From NCBI RefSeq assembly GCF_963576675.1, contig NC_088918.1, forward strand, positions 55,509,501 through 55,573,500: a DNA stretch of 64,000 nt. Reading direction: 5' to 3'. Positions 33,341 to 46,204 of this stretch are shown one piece after another (the first letter of the stretch is position 1; each line of letters starts with the position of its first letter). The DNA is from Euphorbia lathyris (lineage: Eukaryota > Streptophyta > Magnoliopsida > Malpighiales > Euphorbiaceae). Both the position numbers and the translations under genes were made by a program. The notes under the pieces are model-generated. The model saw only the letters and a program-made list of their open reading frames with translations, was not told the DNA's origin and made no database searches.

Positions 33341-33614
33341 GCGGAGCGTACACACCAGTACGCCCCGCGCAGCAGCGCTTCTTTACCATTTCCGTGCTCG
33401 TTATTTCTGTTTTTGCGTGGGTTAATAACATTCACGCGGGGCGTATCCCTTTTACGCCCCGCGTGCCCCACCTTGTCCCTGATAAAATGGCCTAGAGCTC
33501 GGAACACGCGGGGCATCCCTCTATGTGCGCCCCGTGTATTTGAGTCTCTGGCCAAAAATGGCTAAAAGTGCACCTCCTACGCGGGGCGCCCCCCTGGGCA
33601 CGCCTCGCGTAGGA
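33341..33614 (+). repeat. Four head-to-head pairs of the ACGCGGGGCGTA motif
   Basis: The LTR 13-mer recurs here as inverted pairs forming longer hairpins: 33341-33368 (one mismatch), 33433-33465 (perfect 13-bp stem, 7-nt loop), about 33505-33535 (imperfect) and 33575-33614 (TCCTACGCGGGGCG/CGCCTCGCGTAGGA, one G-T). Confidence 0.75.
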
Positions 33615-34713
33615 CCTAACTCTAAGAGTCCTATTTTTTCCTTCTTTATTTTTGTTTTTGTTTTGTTTTCTTTTTGCGACGCCCTTGGAATAGGCGTCAT
33701 TTTAATAACGCAGAGGGCCGTGCAACCCCGCACTTAACGTTTGTTTTGCACTAACCAAAAACAAAAATAAAAAAATTAAATAACGAAATAATTAAACTAA
33801 TTTATTGACTCTTCTAATTTATCCTAACACGCTATCCCTCCTTCGAAAATTAACTAAAGTTCCGTTATTTTAGTCTTGGTTTTGAAATTAGGGAATTTGT
33901 GCAAAGCTTAAAGTTAGTACTAAACTAAGGCATTGAGTCTTAAACCCGAATGTTATCTCCATAATGAACTTTGAAAAGGCAATAAAAACGGGATAATTGA
34001 GAATTTAGCGAAAACTTGATAGTACACAATTTAAACCTGGATCTTTGTGAGGTATTTTGAGCCTAAAAGAGTTCGTACGAGAACTCTAATTCTTTCACAA
34101 ATTTTCGAGAGCTTTGACTTCACTCGACTCATAGAATTTGCATCCAATACCGGGTTAAGTACACTTATTTTTGGTAAAAAGGCAATAGATGATAAACCGA
34201 ACCCACTTAGGCTAATTTTTCTTAATTTATTTTTCTCGTTTTCATCAAACATTAGGAAACCCCTTTGAGCCTATTAACCAACTTTTTTATTTGAATACCC
34301 TTTTAACATTTAACCTTTTTTCCTCTAGTTCGAATACCGACAAAATCAATTTGCACCCAAAAGTCACGGCCCTAGCAAACAAGCATCATAAGCATTCAAA
34401 ATATTATTTTTGTGCCTCTATCAAAACAAAGGATACAATAAAAACAAAAAGGCATTCTCAAGCTCCGCCCGAGTAATTTTGAAGTATGTCTTGTAAAATT
34501 CGCTAAGGCCGAAGCAAAATACGGTGCGATCATAAGTCGGTATTTTGGAACTTGAGTTTCTTTAAACTAACCACTAAAAAGCCACCCACATTACAACCCC
34601 CCTCCGGGTTCAGTTTTAATGTTGCCTAACCATGTTATAGGAGGAAAAACCCGGATGAAAATGCAAATTCAACATGATCTTGAGTAAGTGCAAAGAAGAG
34701 TGCGAAAACACCG
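33615..34713 (+). other. Non-coding internal region of element C
   Basis: AT-rich, no recognisable gene. Ends with CACCG (34709-34713), the left copy of the duplication made by element D. Confidence 0.5.
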
Positions 34714-36046
34714 TGTTGAAACACCTTTCCACATAATTTTGATTTGACAAAATTGTTTAAGTATAATTGAAATACATATTCTAAACACACTAAGTTTAAA
34801 TGCTTTGATTTATTCTACTAACGTGTTTGTTCAATGTTGAGTTAAATTGTTTATAAGACACAAGAATTAAAAGGCCCAAGCCCAATACAAGTGTCAAAGC
34901 CCAAGTCAAACAACTCAGTACTACTCGGCCCGCGTTTGCCAAAACGTTGTCACTTTGGACAGAACGCAACTCAGCGTAAGAAGGATCTAGAAGACCTTCG
35001 GGAACAACTTCAAGATGAAGCTGATGAGTAGATTCGACAAACGTACAAGACAACAGCTGGCTAAGGAAAACTTCCAGACAAAGTATTTCTACTTTGGGTA
35101 AAGTTCAGATGACACAGTATGCTGTCCAGTTGACTTCACCATAAAAGGAGAAACATTCTGCTGAGCTGACCGAGAACAGAAGATACACAAATCTGATTGG
35201 CCGAGAGCTCTGAGCAAGTCAGGATGACAACGATAGGAAGCCATTTCCCTCCAACGGTTATTTTGAAATTCAAAATGACCGATGCCCAGACGTCTCTATA
35301 AATAAAGTGCCATCAGATGCTTCAACACTTACAGAACTTGATCAAGCCATTACGCTGACCAAATATCTACGCAAAGTTCTACAAGCAAAAAGCAAAGCAA
35401 TCTTACACTACATTCAATATCTTTTGTGTAAAAGTCTAGAGTGATTATTCAATCATCTAAGGTGTCTTAGCAAATCATTGTTTAGGACAAACACTTATCG
35501 TTTCTAGAGATTAGAAAGGAGAGGCTGAGTACTCGGTTATAGTACTCAGCAAGAGATTAGGATTGAGTAGAGGTATAGAGGAAGGTACTCTTGTTATACT
35601 CAGTTGCTAAGATTGTAAAAGGTTTGAGGCTCTACCTTTAAAGAGCTCAATAGAGGATTTGAAATCTCGGAACGTGTTCCGGGGACAAGACGTAGGCTTA
35701 GAAGAAGCCGAACCTGGATAAATCTGCTGAGTAACATATTTCTTACCTAAACTCCTTATATATATTGCTTGCTTAAATAACCAAAACTGACCAAGTAAAA
35801 AGGTCAAGCTGAGTTGTGCGCATCGAACATCTGAGCTCAGGAATAGACTTTAAGTGCTATCTCCTGACTCAAGTCAAGAAACTGACCTAGTCACCAGTTG
35901 ACTAAGCCAGTATCTTACTGATCACTCAGCGCCGCTGTTAAAACCTTTTCTCTTAAGAAAAGAAGTTTGCCCAAACTTAAGATAAAGTTTAAATAGTTCC
36001 TAACCCCCCCTTGGAACTATACTTGCACTGTTATAAGGGACCAACA
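34714..36046 (+). repeat. 5' LTR of element D (1333 bp)
   Basis: TGTTGAA to CCAACA; TATAAATA at 35297-35304. It has about 20 bp near its start that the 3' LTR lacks. Confidence 0.9.
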
Positions 36047-36048
36047 AG

Positions 36049-36060
36049 TGGTATCAGAGC
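36049..36060 (+). other. Primer binding site of element D
   Basis: TGGTATCAGAGC, complementary to the 3' end of initiator methionine tRNA, the standard copia primer site. Confidence 0.9.
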
Positions 36061-36108
36061 CTAAAAGCTCTCTGTAAAAGGTCTAACAACCTTAAGCTGA
36101 TCCCTACC

Positions 36109-37846
36109 ATGGGCGAAAACAGTACTCGGTTTCTCCCAGGAAACCAAACAACTCAGATACTGCCTGAGGGGCTGTCCATCACTCGGCCTCCCCTATTCTT
36201 CGGGTCTAACTATACCTTCTGGAAGAATAGGATGAAAAATTTCATTCAAGCTACAAATATGAGTGCCTGGCTATCTATAGTTCAAGGCCATTTGTACCTG
36301 TCGAAGTTGTGGCTGGCCAAACAGTTGTAAAAGCTGAGGACAAATGGACAGAGGATGATCTTAAGAAGCTTCAAAATCACGCTTCGGCTATCAATATGCT
36401 TCACTGTGCGCTCGATGCTGCAGAATATAATAAAATCTCAGGTTGTGAGTCGGCGTAAAAGATCTGGAAAAAGCTGGAAGTCACCTACGAGGGAACCAAT
36501 AAAGTAAAGGAGTCCAAGGTGAATCAGCAGATGAGACTGTACGAGCTGTTCGAGATGAACAATGATGAGGGCATCTCAGACATGAATGCAAGGTTTACCA
36601 ACATCATTAATGAGCTCAAGAGACTTGGGAAAATCTTCACCGAGGAAGAACAAGTCAAAAAGATACTCAGGAGTCTTCCTAAAGACTGGCAAGCAAAGAA
36701 GACAGTTGTTGAGGAAGCTCAGGATTTAACCACCTACAAATATGACGAACTCATCGGCTCGTTGCTGACCCATGAGATATCTATGAAAAACTTCGAGGTG
36801 AAGGAAAAATCTGGAGACAAGAAGCAGAAATCTCTTGTCATGAAAGCTGACTCCACTGACGGGAGCTCAACTGATGATGAGGAGATGGCTATGTTCACAA
36901 GGAAGATGAAAAGGTTGTTCAGGAAGAATGACAAATATTCTAAGAAGCCTTACAGAAAGTTTGATAAGTATAAGGCTGACTCAAGCGACAGCAAATACAA
37001 AAAGGACAGCTCAAAGCCCATTACATGCTTTGAGCGCCATCAAACCGACCATATTAAGTCAAGCTGCCCCACACTGAGGAAAGACTAGAAGAGCGGCAAA
37101 AAGGCAATGGTGGCTACATGGAGCGACAGTGATGAGTCTTCATCTACAGAAACTGAGGCCACCGAGTCAGCGAAGATATGCTTCATGGCTGACGAACTTG
37201 CTGAGCCGTGCGGTTCTGAGCATGCTGACCTATCCGTCGCATCAGATGATGAGGAGCAATCAAATGAGGTAATTACTCTTCCCCATCTCAGAAACGATAT
37301 GGTTAATGCCCTGAGTGATCCTTACACACTTGTCAAGAAGTGTAATAAGAAAGTTAGAGCACTCAGCAGGCGCTGTGATGAAGTGGAAGAGGTCAAACTG
37401 AGTGACCTCAGATTCCTTCTTCAGGACAATTCAACTCTGCATGATAACATGAAGATCATAATGAGTCTGTCTCTGAAGTCCAATCAGTTTCAAAGAAACT
37501 GAGAAAGGACGTCACAACTATCCAGAACCAACTAATGGTTCCAAATAAAAGAAACATTCCTCTGAGAACTCAGTACCAAGGTACTCAGCAGAGATGGAAT
37601 CCCCAGCGAAAAGTCCAGTGTGACTTTTGTGGGAAGAAAGGACACACCACTAAGGTGTGCTGGCATGCTCAGCACTGGGGTGCTGACAAGTCAGTGAAAC
37701 ATCCTAAACAGAAGGTCAGCTGTGACTTCTGTGGAAAGAATGGCCATACTGCCCAAGTATGTCGCCATAAAATAAAATATGATGCTTTACCTGTTGCACC
37801 TAACAAGCAAGGACCCAAAAAGAATTGGGTACTTAAAAGTAACTAG
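36109..37846 (+). pseudogene. gag: gag of element D, frameshifted
   Basis: Starts at ATG 36109 ('MGENSTRF'), 50 bp after the primer site. The copia gag domain (PPLFFGSNYTFWKNRM) begins in one frame, then a shift near 36290 moves it to another. TAA at 36456-36458 and TAG at 37086-37088 interrupt it. A further shift near 37490 leads to the C-terminal part. One zinc knuckle (near 37024) has lost a Cys (CFERHQTDH...C). Two later CCHC-type units (CDFCGKKGHTTKVC and CDFCGKNGHTAQVC, 37619-37770) are intact. It packaged element RNA when functional. Confidence 0.8.
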
Positions 37847-37851
37847 TTACA

Positions 37852-40800
37852 ATGCAGGTAAGCCTGAGATGTGCCGAGAAGTCAAAGATGTGGTATATTG
37901 ACAGCACATGCTCGAGGCATATGACTGGTGATGAAACTCAGTTCATCACGTTTGAGCGTAAACGAGGAGGAAGTGTAAGTTTTGGAGACAACAAGAAGGG
38001 TAAGATAGTAGGGTCAGGAACCATTGGAGGTAATCCTACTATTGAATCTGTCTCCCTAGTCAGCGGACTCAAATATAACTTACTCGGCGTAGCTCAGTTA
38101 TGTGACAATGGGAGAAAAGTTATATTTGATGCTACTGGATGTAAAATATACGAGGGTGAATCAAATGAGTTAATTTTAACTGCCACTCGCATAGATAATG
38201 TCTTTATGCTAGACTTAGAGAAAAAGTTTTCAAAAACTGTATGCTTAGTATCAAAGGAAGAAAATTCCTGGCTATGGCACATGAGACTTGGTCATGTAAG
38301 CATGGACCTCCTGGCCAAATTAGCAAGAAAGCAATTGGTTGAGGGACTGCCTGAACTTAAATTTGAAAAAGATCAATTATGCCACACTTGCCAAGCTGGA
38401 AAACAAACCAAACAATCTTTTCACAGCAAAAATATTGTCTCAACTAAGCGTCCGTTAGAGTTACTACACTTGGATCTCTTCGGTCCAGTCCAGCCGCTGA
38501 GTCTGGGTGGAAGAAGATTTTCCTTGGTCATTGTAGATGACTTCTCTCGGTACACGTGGGTTATCTTACTGACCAGCAAGGATGAGACCTTTGAGACCTT
38601 TTCAAATTTGGTTAGAAAAATTGAAAATGATAAAGACCTAAAATTAGCTCACATCCGTAGCGATAATGGTGGAGAATTCAAAAACCAAAAGTTTGTTGAA
38701 TTCTGTGAAGCCAGCGGCATTGACCATAATTTTTCTGCTCCTAGAACACCTCAATAAAATGGGGTTGTTGAAAGGAAGAATAGAATTCTGGTTGAAATAG
38801 CCAGGACAATGCTGGATGAGCATAGGCTTCCAAAGTATTTTTGGGGAGAGGCTGTTAACACAGCGTGCTATATTCTTAATAGGGCTCCAGTTAGACCTAT
38901 ATTAAAGAAAACCCCCTATGAACTTTGGAAAGGACGAAAGCCCAACATTGGATACTTTCGTGCCTTTGGCTGTAAATGTTTTATTTTAAATACCAAAGAT
39001 AGCTTAGCAAAGTTTGACTCAAAAGCTGATGAGGCTATCTTTTTGGGCTACTCAACAAACAGCAAAGCATACAAAGTTTTTAATAAGCGAACTCAAGTTC
39101 TAGAAGAGTCAGTACATGTGGAGTTCGACGAAACTAACCCTGCAGGTAGATACCAGCCGCTGACCGAAGATGATCCACACTCAGTAACCGCTGACCAAGA
39201 ACCAGCTACTGAGTCATTCACAAAAAGGCTGACCAAGAGTAAGAGTGAACCTAAGATTACTTTTACTGACCCATCTACTTCTGCAGAGATTGTTGAAACA
39301 CAGACAGCACAAGACATAAATCTACCTAAAGAGAAGGATTCCAAGAGGGCACTCAGAAAGTGCAATCCTTATTCTGCTGGGAATACCCTGATGACGAGGA
39401 ATCAACTCAGGAAGTACCTCAGCAATGTAGCCTTCGTCTCAGTACAGGAACCTAAGAACTTCGCTGATGCTGAGGAAGATGAATTCTGGATGAACGCAAT
39501 GCAAGAGGAGCTCGATCAATTCAGAAGAAACGATGTATGGGAGCTAGTGCCTCATCCAAAGAGTCAAAAGACCATTGGAACAAGATGGGTCTTCAGGAAC
39601 AAGATGGATGAACAAGGGAATGTAGTCAGGAACAAAGCAAGGCTTGTAGCTCAGGGCTACAGTCAGCAAGAAGGTATTGACTACGGTGAGACCTTTGCCC
39701 CAGTGGCAAGGCTAGAAGCTATTAGGATCTTATCTGCATATGCATCTTACATGAACTTTAAATTATTCCAAATGGATGTCAAAAGTGCATTTCTTAACGG
39801 AGTTATAAATGAGGAGGTTTATGTTAATCAACCTCCAGGTTTTGAGGACCCTAAATTCCCAAACCACGTTTATAAACTCAAAAAGGCTATGTACGGCCTC
39901 AAGCAAGCACCACGTGCTTGGTATGAGAGGCTGACCAGTTTTCTGCTGACTAGAAATTATGTCAGGGGCAAAGCTGATACAACCTTATTCATTAAGAGAA
40001 AGGGTAAAGATACCCTGCTGGCCCAAATTTATGTTGATGATATAATATTTGGTGCAACTAACGAATCAATGTGCAAGGAGTTTAGCAAACAAATGCAGAC
40101 TGAGTTTGAAATGTCCATAATGGGAGAACTCAACTTCTTCCTCGGTCTTCAAATTAAACAAGGAAAGAACGGCATCTTCATCAGTCAAGCCAAATATGCC
40201 AAGGAGATATTAAAGAAATATGATTTGGAAAATTGCAAGCCAATATCCACTCCTATGGGCACTGACACTGTCCTATGCGCTGACGAGAATGGTAAGTCAA
40301 TAGACAGCAAATTATATCGAGGTATGATAGGCTCTCTACTTTACTTAACAGCAAGCTGACCGGATATTCAGTTCTCAGTATGCTACTGTGCTAGATATCA
40401 ATCTAACCCTAAGGAATCTCATTACATTGCTGTAAAAAGAATCCTTAGATATTTGCAAAGCTTAGTGAACGCAGGTTTATGGTATCCCAATACTCATGAT
40501 TTCACACTCATCGGATACACTGACGCTGACTATGGACGGGATAAGCTGGAACGTAAAAGCACCTCTGGAGGATGTCACTTCTTAGGAAGCTGTCTTGTAT
40601 CCTGGTTCAGCAAAAAGCAGGCGTCAGTAGCCTTGTCTACCACTGAAGCTGAGTACATTGCTGCTGGTCATTGTGTTGCTCAAGTCCTATGGATTAAGCA
40701 ATAGCTTGAAGACTATGGTGTTCAAACAAAGACAATTGAAGTCAAATGTGACAACAAAAGTGCAATTGATCTTTCAAAGAACCCAATTCAACACAGCAGA

Positions 40801-40977
40801 ATGAAGCATGTCAGCATCAGACATCACTTCATTAGAGACCATGTACTCAAAGGTGAGATCAAGCTGACCTTTGTCCCAACGGACGAGCAGCTTGCTGATA
40901 TCTTCACGAAGCCACTGGCCCGTGAGCAGTTCAGCATACTGAGAGAAGCTATTGGTATGTTTAATCCTCTTCAGTAA
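37852..40977 (+). pseudogene. pol: pol of element D: protease, integrase, RT, RNase H
   Basis: One frame throughout. The protease site reads DSTCSRH where Asp-Ser-Gly is normal, so it is probably dead. Pre-integrase WLWHMRLGH; integrase Asp/Asp/Glu seen in DLFGP, SDNGGEF and [10 protein letters not shown] has [13 protein letters not shown] and YVDDIIFG; RNase H has TDADYG, TEAEYIAA and CDNKSA. Stops: TAA 38755-38757, TGA 40357-40359 and TAG 40702-40704. The C-terminus runs to FNPLQ and TAA at 40975-40977. A gag-pol frame change lies near 37846. Confidence 0.9.
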
Positions 40978-41331
40978 ATTCCTGAACTAAATGAATATGC
41001 ATGCTGAGTAAATTACTATGCTGAATGATTGTTTTTGCTGACTCATTAAAATTAATTGAACAGCAAATACTGAGTAAATTTGCACACTGAGTAAGTTAGT
41101 TTAAACTTAGAAATCATTCGTTTATGCAATACTGACCACTCAGAATATCAAACGCTTAGTATTCTAAATGCTGAGTGTTAGATCCGTTAGAATAAATGCA
41201 ATAGCACGCGTATAGCCTCTAGGATGACGTATACGCCGTATGTGTCATAAATACCAGGATCTTTGTCGGTTGACAATCCCAAGGCAAAACTGACACATGG
41301 ATTCGATAAAATCCACACCACACCTCACCTC
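40978..41331 (+). other. Spacer between pol and ORF3 of element D
   Basis: No gene. AT-rich with many CTGA(C/G) phrases typical of this element. It includes GATGACGTATAC (41223-41234), which has the ACGT core used by plant bZIP factors. Confidence 0.4.
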
Positions 41332-41430
41332 TATAAATAATGGGTAATTCCCCATTTCTTATTCTTTACGATTATCGAATCACTAAGGCAAAGAAAGCTT
41401 TCTCACCAAACACTCTCTCTCTCTCTCTCT
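41332..41430 (+). promoter_or_regulatory. Candidate internal promoter for ORF3 of element D
   Basis: TATAAATAA (41332-41340), then an A/C-rich leader and a (CT)9 run (41413-41430), then ATG at 41460. This is the layout of an ordinary plant protein-coding promoter and leader. Confidence 0.5.
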
Positions 41431-41459
41431 AAGATTTCCATACCTTCTTCTCCAAAACT

Positions 41460-44333
41460 ATGACTAAAGTTACCTTCAACATCTCCGGTGCTGGCCACTC
41501 TAAGCCCAGCTCCGATGAAACTTCCAGGCAAACCTCTATGCCGGAATCCACCAAGGTCACCTCACCGAGCAAAGGAAAAACTGGCCAAACCTCCTCTGGT
41601 AAGGGAAAGCCTGAAAAAGTCAGGACCTATACAAAGGTTTTCGAAAACGTCCGCGAATGGAAGGTTGAGCCCTCAAGATGGGTATCTGAAGCCTTCATAC
41701 AAAACGAACAGCCCTTCTGTGAGTGGATTTCACAGAATGGATGGACTGGGTTATTTTCAATTAGGGATTCTACTTACCCTGACCTTGTAAGGGAGTTTTA
41801 CCACAACGTTCGCGTTGCTGACGACAACCAGGACTATCTGGTAACAGTAGTGAAAGAGAAAACCATCTTCGTCAACCCTCTCTACCTAGGAAATTTGCTC
41901 CAGTTAAAGACTGAGGGAGCAAGGCTAAGGAGATCAGGAGATGAGGATGGTACTGGGTACGAGGTCAACTTCTGCAAACCTGAGGGCCACTCAAGAGAAG
42001 TCTCAGCTTCATCCATGGGTCAGCACCAGAAGATGGCTCACTATCTACTGAGTTATTTTATCTACCCGAAGATCAACTGCACTACCTCAGCAACGAACTT
42101 CGAACAATGCTTCATCTAGCATATGCTGACATACAAACCGATCAATATGCCAGTATTCCTTATCGCTGGCTTCCAACGCAGCACTGGCACGCTGAGGCTA
42201 GGATCGCTCATCACCAGGATCCTCATTGATCATCAAGTAGACCTGACAGATGAAGAAACAGCTAGAGGATCTGAGATCACAGCGGCTTCGCTGAGAGCAT
42301 TGAAGTTCGGTCAACCTCTGAAGAAGGGAAAAGCTGCTGCTGCTGCTGCGAGTGCTGAATAGCAAGCTGAGGGAACTGCTGTCCCAAAGAAAGGGAGAAG
42401 GACTAAGGCCCCAGCTTCCCGAAAAAGAAAAGTTGCAGAGACTACCTCACATGATGCTGAGTCTCCAGCTAAGAGGCAGAAGTCAGCTGCTAAGTCAGTT
42501 GAGAAAAGGAGCAGGCAAGATGAGCCTGAAACTGAGGACACTAATGAGCAACCTCAGAAGAAGAAGAAGAAGTCTTCTACACTGACTCCCCTCGATGCTA
42601 TTCCTACTAACATCGTTGTGCCTGGTGACTCTCACTACACACACTGTTTAGGAACTGTGTCTGAGGAACAAGAAGATGAGGTGCATCTGGACGACCAGTT
42701 CATTGCACAAGTTGAGGAAGAATTGGATGGGGATTCTGAAGACGATGATGAGAACAACGATGATGCTGACTCCAAGGAGACAGCTAGTGAAATCGAAGCT
42801 GAGCACGCCAATACTGGGTTGGCTGCTGGAGAAGAGCAAGAACTTGACCAACACAATGTTGATCAAGTCCAAAAGCAAGCTGACCATCCTCATCATGATC
42901 AAGAAGAAACCTCTCCTTCTCACTCAGGAGAGTCTATTCAAGCTGACAAACCTCCTCCTCCTCGAAGAAGAAAACTCATCAAGGCAAGTCAGAAAGAAGT
43001 CAGTGAGACTCCTGTTGATCTACCAACTCTTCCTGACTTCGTCATTCAACAACCAACAAAAGACCCTTCTGCAGTTAAGCTAACATTTTTCAAATGACAA
43101 CAACCTTCTACTGCATCGGCATCTATAGAAAAGCAAGCCTCTATTTCTTCTCAACAGGAACATGCCGACTTAAGTGCTTCCGCCAACTCAACCAGTCAAG
43201 TTGAGCCGATTACTGTAAATGCTATTATTCCAAGCATGGTGCTGACTCCAAATATATCCGCCCCCATCAGCACTGACAGTATTCGCGTTGCTACTTCTCC
43301 AACTCATCTATCTGCCGATCACACTCGTACTCATATGAACCAAGTGCAGATTGAAAACACTATTCCAGTCACTGACCATGTCATTCCTTTGACTCCTCTT
43401 CATACCGGTCACACTGATGTCACTGAAGGCTCTCAAAGCTATCTGAATGCCACTGAGTCTGGCAAAAGGATAATCGACTCAGTGCAAGCATTGATCAAAG
43501 ACCTTCAACAATCCACTCCTCCTCCTGCTGGGTCTTCATCTATTGAGACTACTCAGCTTTCCCAGGTCACTCAGCTTCTCAACGAAGTTAAGGGATTCAA
43601 GGACTTACTGAACGTCATCATCACTTATCAAACACAGCAAGCTAAGCAGGATGCCATCGCCAAGCTGGCTGAGATCCAGCTGACAACCGTTCAACACTTA
43701 AATTCTCTACAACAACAGGTTCAAAACTTGTTAGCTGCGAACTAAGGCTATGCAACCTCTGCTGAGGTCAAGATGCTATTTGCTCAGCTTCACACCGAGC
43801 AACTCAAGACCAATGAGCAAATGGTCTCTTACTCTCAGTGCTCAGTGGAGCAAATTGGTGAAGCTGTTCGATTGCTGAATCTGAACAAGCAAGAGATGGA
43901 CACTGACTAGATGAAACAAAACGAGATGCTGTCTATCACAAGACAAACCTTCAATCACATCCGTCACACAAATATTCAGCGTCAGTACTTTGACACCTAC
44001 CTACTCAAAACCTTTCATCAAGTCATTGCTGGACTGACTGATGCACTTATATGGATTGGTAAGTCTGAAGCTTTCATCGTCAGTATGATCAGCGCTGCCG
44101 AACTCAAAATACCTGAAGAAGTCTCAAATCAGGGAGTTGCCATTTTTGATGGTGTAAATGAAAGCGCTGACCGACTTATAGCACTTTCCAACGAGCTAAC
44201 CAGGGCTGTCTTAACCGACAGCTTTAGAATTCCTCCTCCCGATGCTGACAAAACGGGGGAGAAAGATCAAGCGAGAACACCAGCAAGAACACAACATGGG
44301 TCAAGTCAGTCCCAACAGAAGAAAAAGAAATAG
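41460..44333 (+). pseudogene. ORF3 of element D (SIRE env-like position), five nonsense codons
   Basis: One frame of ~958 codons broken by TAG 42117, TAG 42360, TGA 43095, TAA 43743 and TAG 43908, with no frameshift seen. The N-terminus is Ser/Thr/Lys-rich. Residues ~55-180 (REWKVEPSRWV..., LVREFYHNV, TIFVNPLYLGNLL) resemble the 'putative plant transposon protein' domain found in many plant retroelement ORFs. Then come basic clusters resembling nuclear signals (near 42417 and 42561), a long acidic stretch (42660-42790), PPPPRRRK near 42950 and Gln-rich helical segments. No signal peptide or membrane segment stands out, so despite its position it does not look like an envelope protein. The function is unknown. 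Confidence 0.6.
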
Positions 44334-44890
44334 GTATATAGGCTAGCTCAGTATAGGCTAAGTATGTAGTCTGTATTTCTTTTTGCCTATCCTTGAATTG
44401 TTGATTGTAAACACTGACTATCTATTTTGAAATCAACACTTGCATCTTCCGTTGAAAACTCTGAGTTATGAATTATTTGTATACGATGCTGTGTATAATG
44501 TCATTATGTATCTTCAATTAAATCAGCTACGTTTAATACTCATGAAACTTATTGATTGAACCCAATACTGATAACATGTTTGACATTGACTTATATGCCT
44601 ATATAACACTGTCTTATAGAACTCATTGAACAACAAATTACTCAGCGCACTCTAAATGTTTAAACCTTCCGCTTAATACTGAGTAAATAGAATATGTTAC
44701 ATAAGCTGACCTATCTCTGAAAACTGACCTTAGACTTACTCGATTAAACCTTTAAATGTTTAGAGTAAAACTAAGTCAGTAGCTCAACCCTGACGGGGGA
44801 GTTTGCTAAAATAATAGGTCAACTATCATGGGGGAGCCCAACACTGAGTTCCTCGCTGAATAGTTTTGCCAACATCAAAATGGGGGAGTT
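44334..44890 (+). other. 3' UTR of element D with polypurine tract
   Basis: Non-coding. It contains GGGGGAG-type tracts at about 44795 and 44830, and the likely primer AAAATGGGGGAGTT directly before the 3' LTR (44877-44890). Repeated polypurine tracts are seen in SIRE-like elements. Confidence 0.6.
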
Positions 44891-46204
44891 TGTTGAACCA
44901 CTTTCCACATAATTTTGATATAATTGAAATACATATTCTAAACACACTAAGTTTAAATGCTTTGATTTATTCTACTAATGTGTTTGTTCAATGTTGAGTT
45001 AAATTGTTTATAAGACACAAGAATTAAAAGGCCCAAGCCCAATACAAGTGTCAAAGCCCAAGTCAAACAACTCAGTACTACTCGGCCCGCGTTTGCCAAA
45101 ACATTGTCACTTTGGACAGAACGCAACTCAGCGTAAGAAGGATCTAGAAGACCTTCGGGAACAACTTCAAGATGAAGCTGCTGAGTAGATTCGACAAACG
45201 TACAAGACAGCAGCTGGCTAAGGAAAACTTCCAGACAAAGTATTTCTACTTTGGGTAAAGTTCAGATGACACAGTATGCTGTCCAGTTGACTTTACCATA
45301 AAAGGAGAAACATTTTGCTGAGCTGACCGAGAACAGAAGATACACAAATCTGATTGGCCGAGAGCTCTGAGCAAGTCAGGATGACAACGACAGGAAGCCG
45401 TTTCCCTCCAACGATTATTTTGAAATTCGAAATGACCGATGCCCAGACGTCTCTATAAATAGAGTGCCATCAGATGCTTCAACACTTACAGAACTTGATC
45501 AAGCCATTACGCTGACCAAATATCTACGCAAAGTTCTGCAAGCAAAAAGCAAAGCAATCTTACACTACATTCAATATCTTTTGTGTAAAAGTCTAAAGTG
45601 ATTATTCAATCATCTAAGGTGTCTTAGCAAATCATTGTTTAGGACAAACAATTATCGTTTCTAGAGATTAGAAAGGAGAGGCTGAGTACTCGGTTATAGT
45701 ACTCAGCAAGAGATTAGGATTGAGTAGAGGTATAGAGGAAGGTACTCTTGTTATACTCAGTTGCTAAGATTGTAAAAGGTTTGAGGCTCTACCTTTAAAG
45801 AGCTCAGTAGAGGATTTGAAATCTCGGAACGTGTTCCGGGGACAGGACGTAGGCTTAGAAGAAGCCGAACCTGGATAAATCTGCTGAGTAACATATTTCT
45901 TACCTTAAACTCCTTATATATATTGCTTGCTTAAATAACCAAAACTGACCAAGTAAAAAGGTCAAGCTGAGTTGTGCGCATCGAACATCTGAGCTTAGGA
46001 ATAGACTTTAAGTGCTATCTCCTGACTCAAGTCAAGAAACTGACCTAGTCACCAGTTGACTAAGCCAGTATCTTACTGATCACTCAGCGCCGCTGTTAAA
46101 ACCTTTTCTCTTAAGAAAAGAAGTTTGCCCAAACTTAAGAAAAAGTTTAAATAGTTCCTAACCCCCCCTTGGAACTATACTTGCACTGTTATAAGGGACC
46201 AACA
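44891..46204 (+). repeat. 3' LTR of element D (1314 bp)
   Basis: TGTTGAA to CCAACA, TATA box near 45454. It is followed by CACCG and the rest of element C. Confidence 0.9.

Larger units (their letters stand above)
34714..46204 (+). mobile_element. Element D: SIRE-like Ty1/copia retrotransposon with a third ORF
   Basis: LTRs at 34714-36046 and 44891-46204 (TGTTGAA...CCAACA), target-site duplication CACCG (34709-34713, 46205-46209) inside element C. It has a Met-initiator-tRNA-type primer site, gag, pol in the copia order (protease, integrase, RT, RNase H), and a third ORF of ~958 codons between pol and the 3' LTR, the layout of the SIRE/Maximus lineage. All three reading frames carry stops or shifts. 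The LTRs differ mainly by a short indel near the start and scattered substitutions. Confidence 0.9.

Noticed and set aside
39093..39365. Minus-strand frame in D pol, and similar ones at 42311-42923
   Set aside because: Antisense shadows of Ser/Glu-rich coding sequence without supporting features.
41413..41430. (CT)n as a plain microsatellite
   Set aside because: It lies between a TATA box and the ORF3 start, so I treat it as part of a candidate leader, though slippage may have lengthened it.
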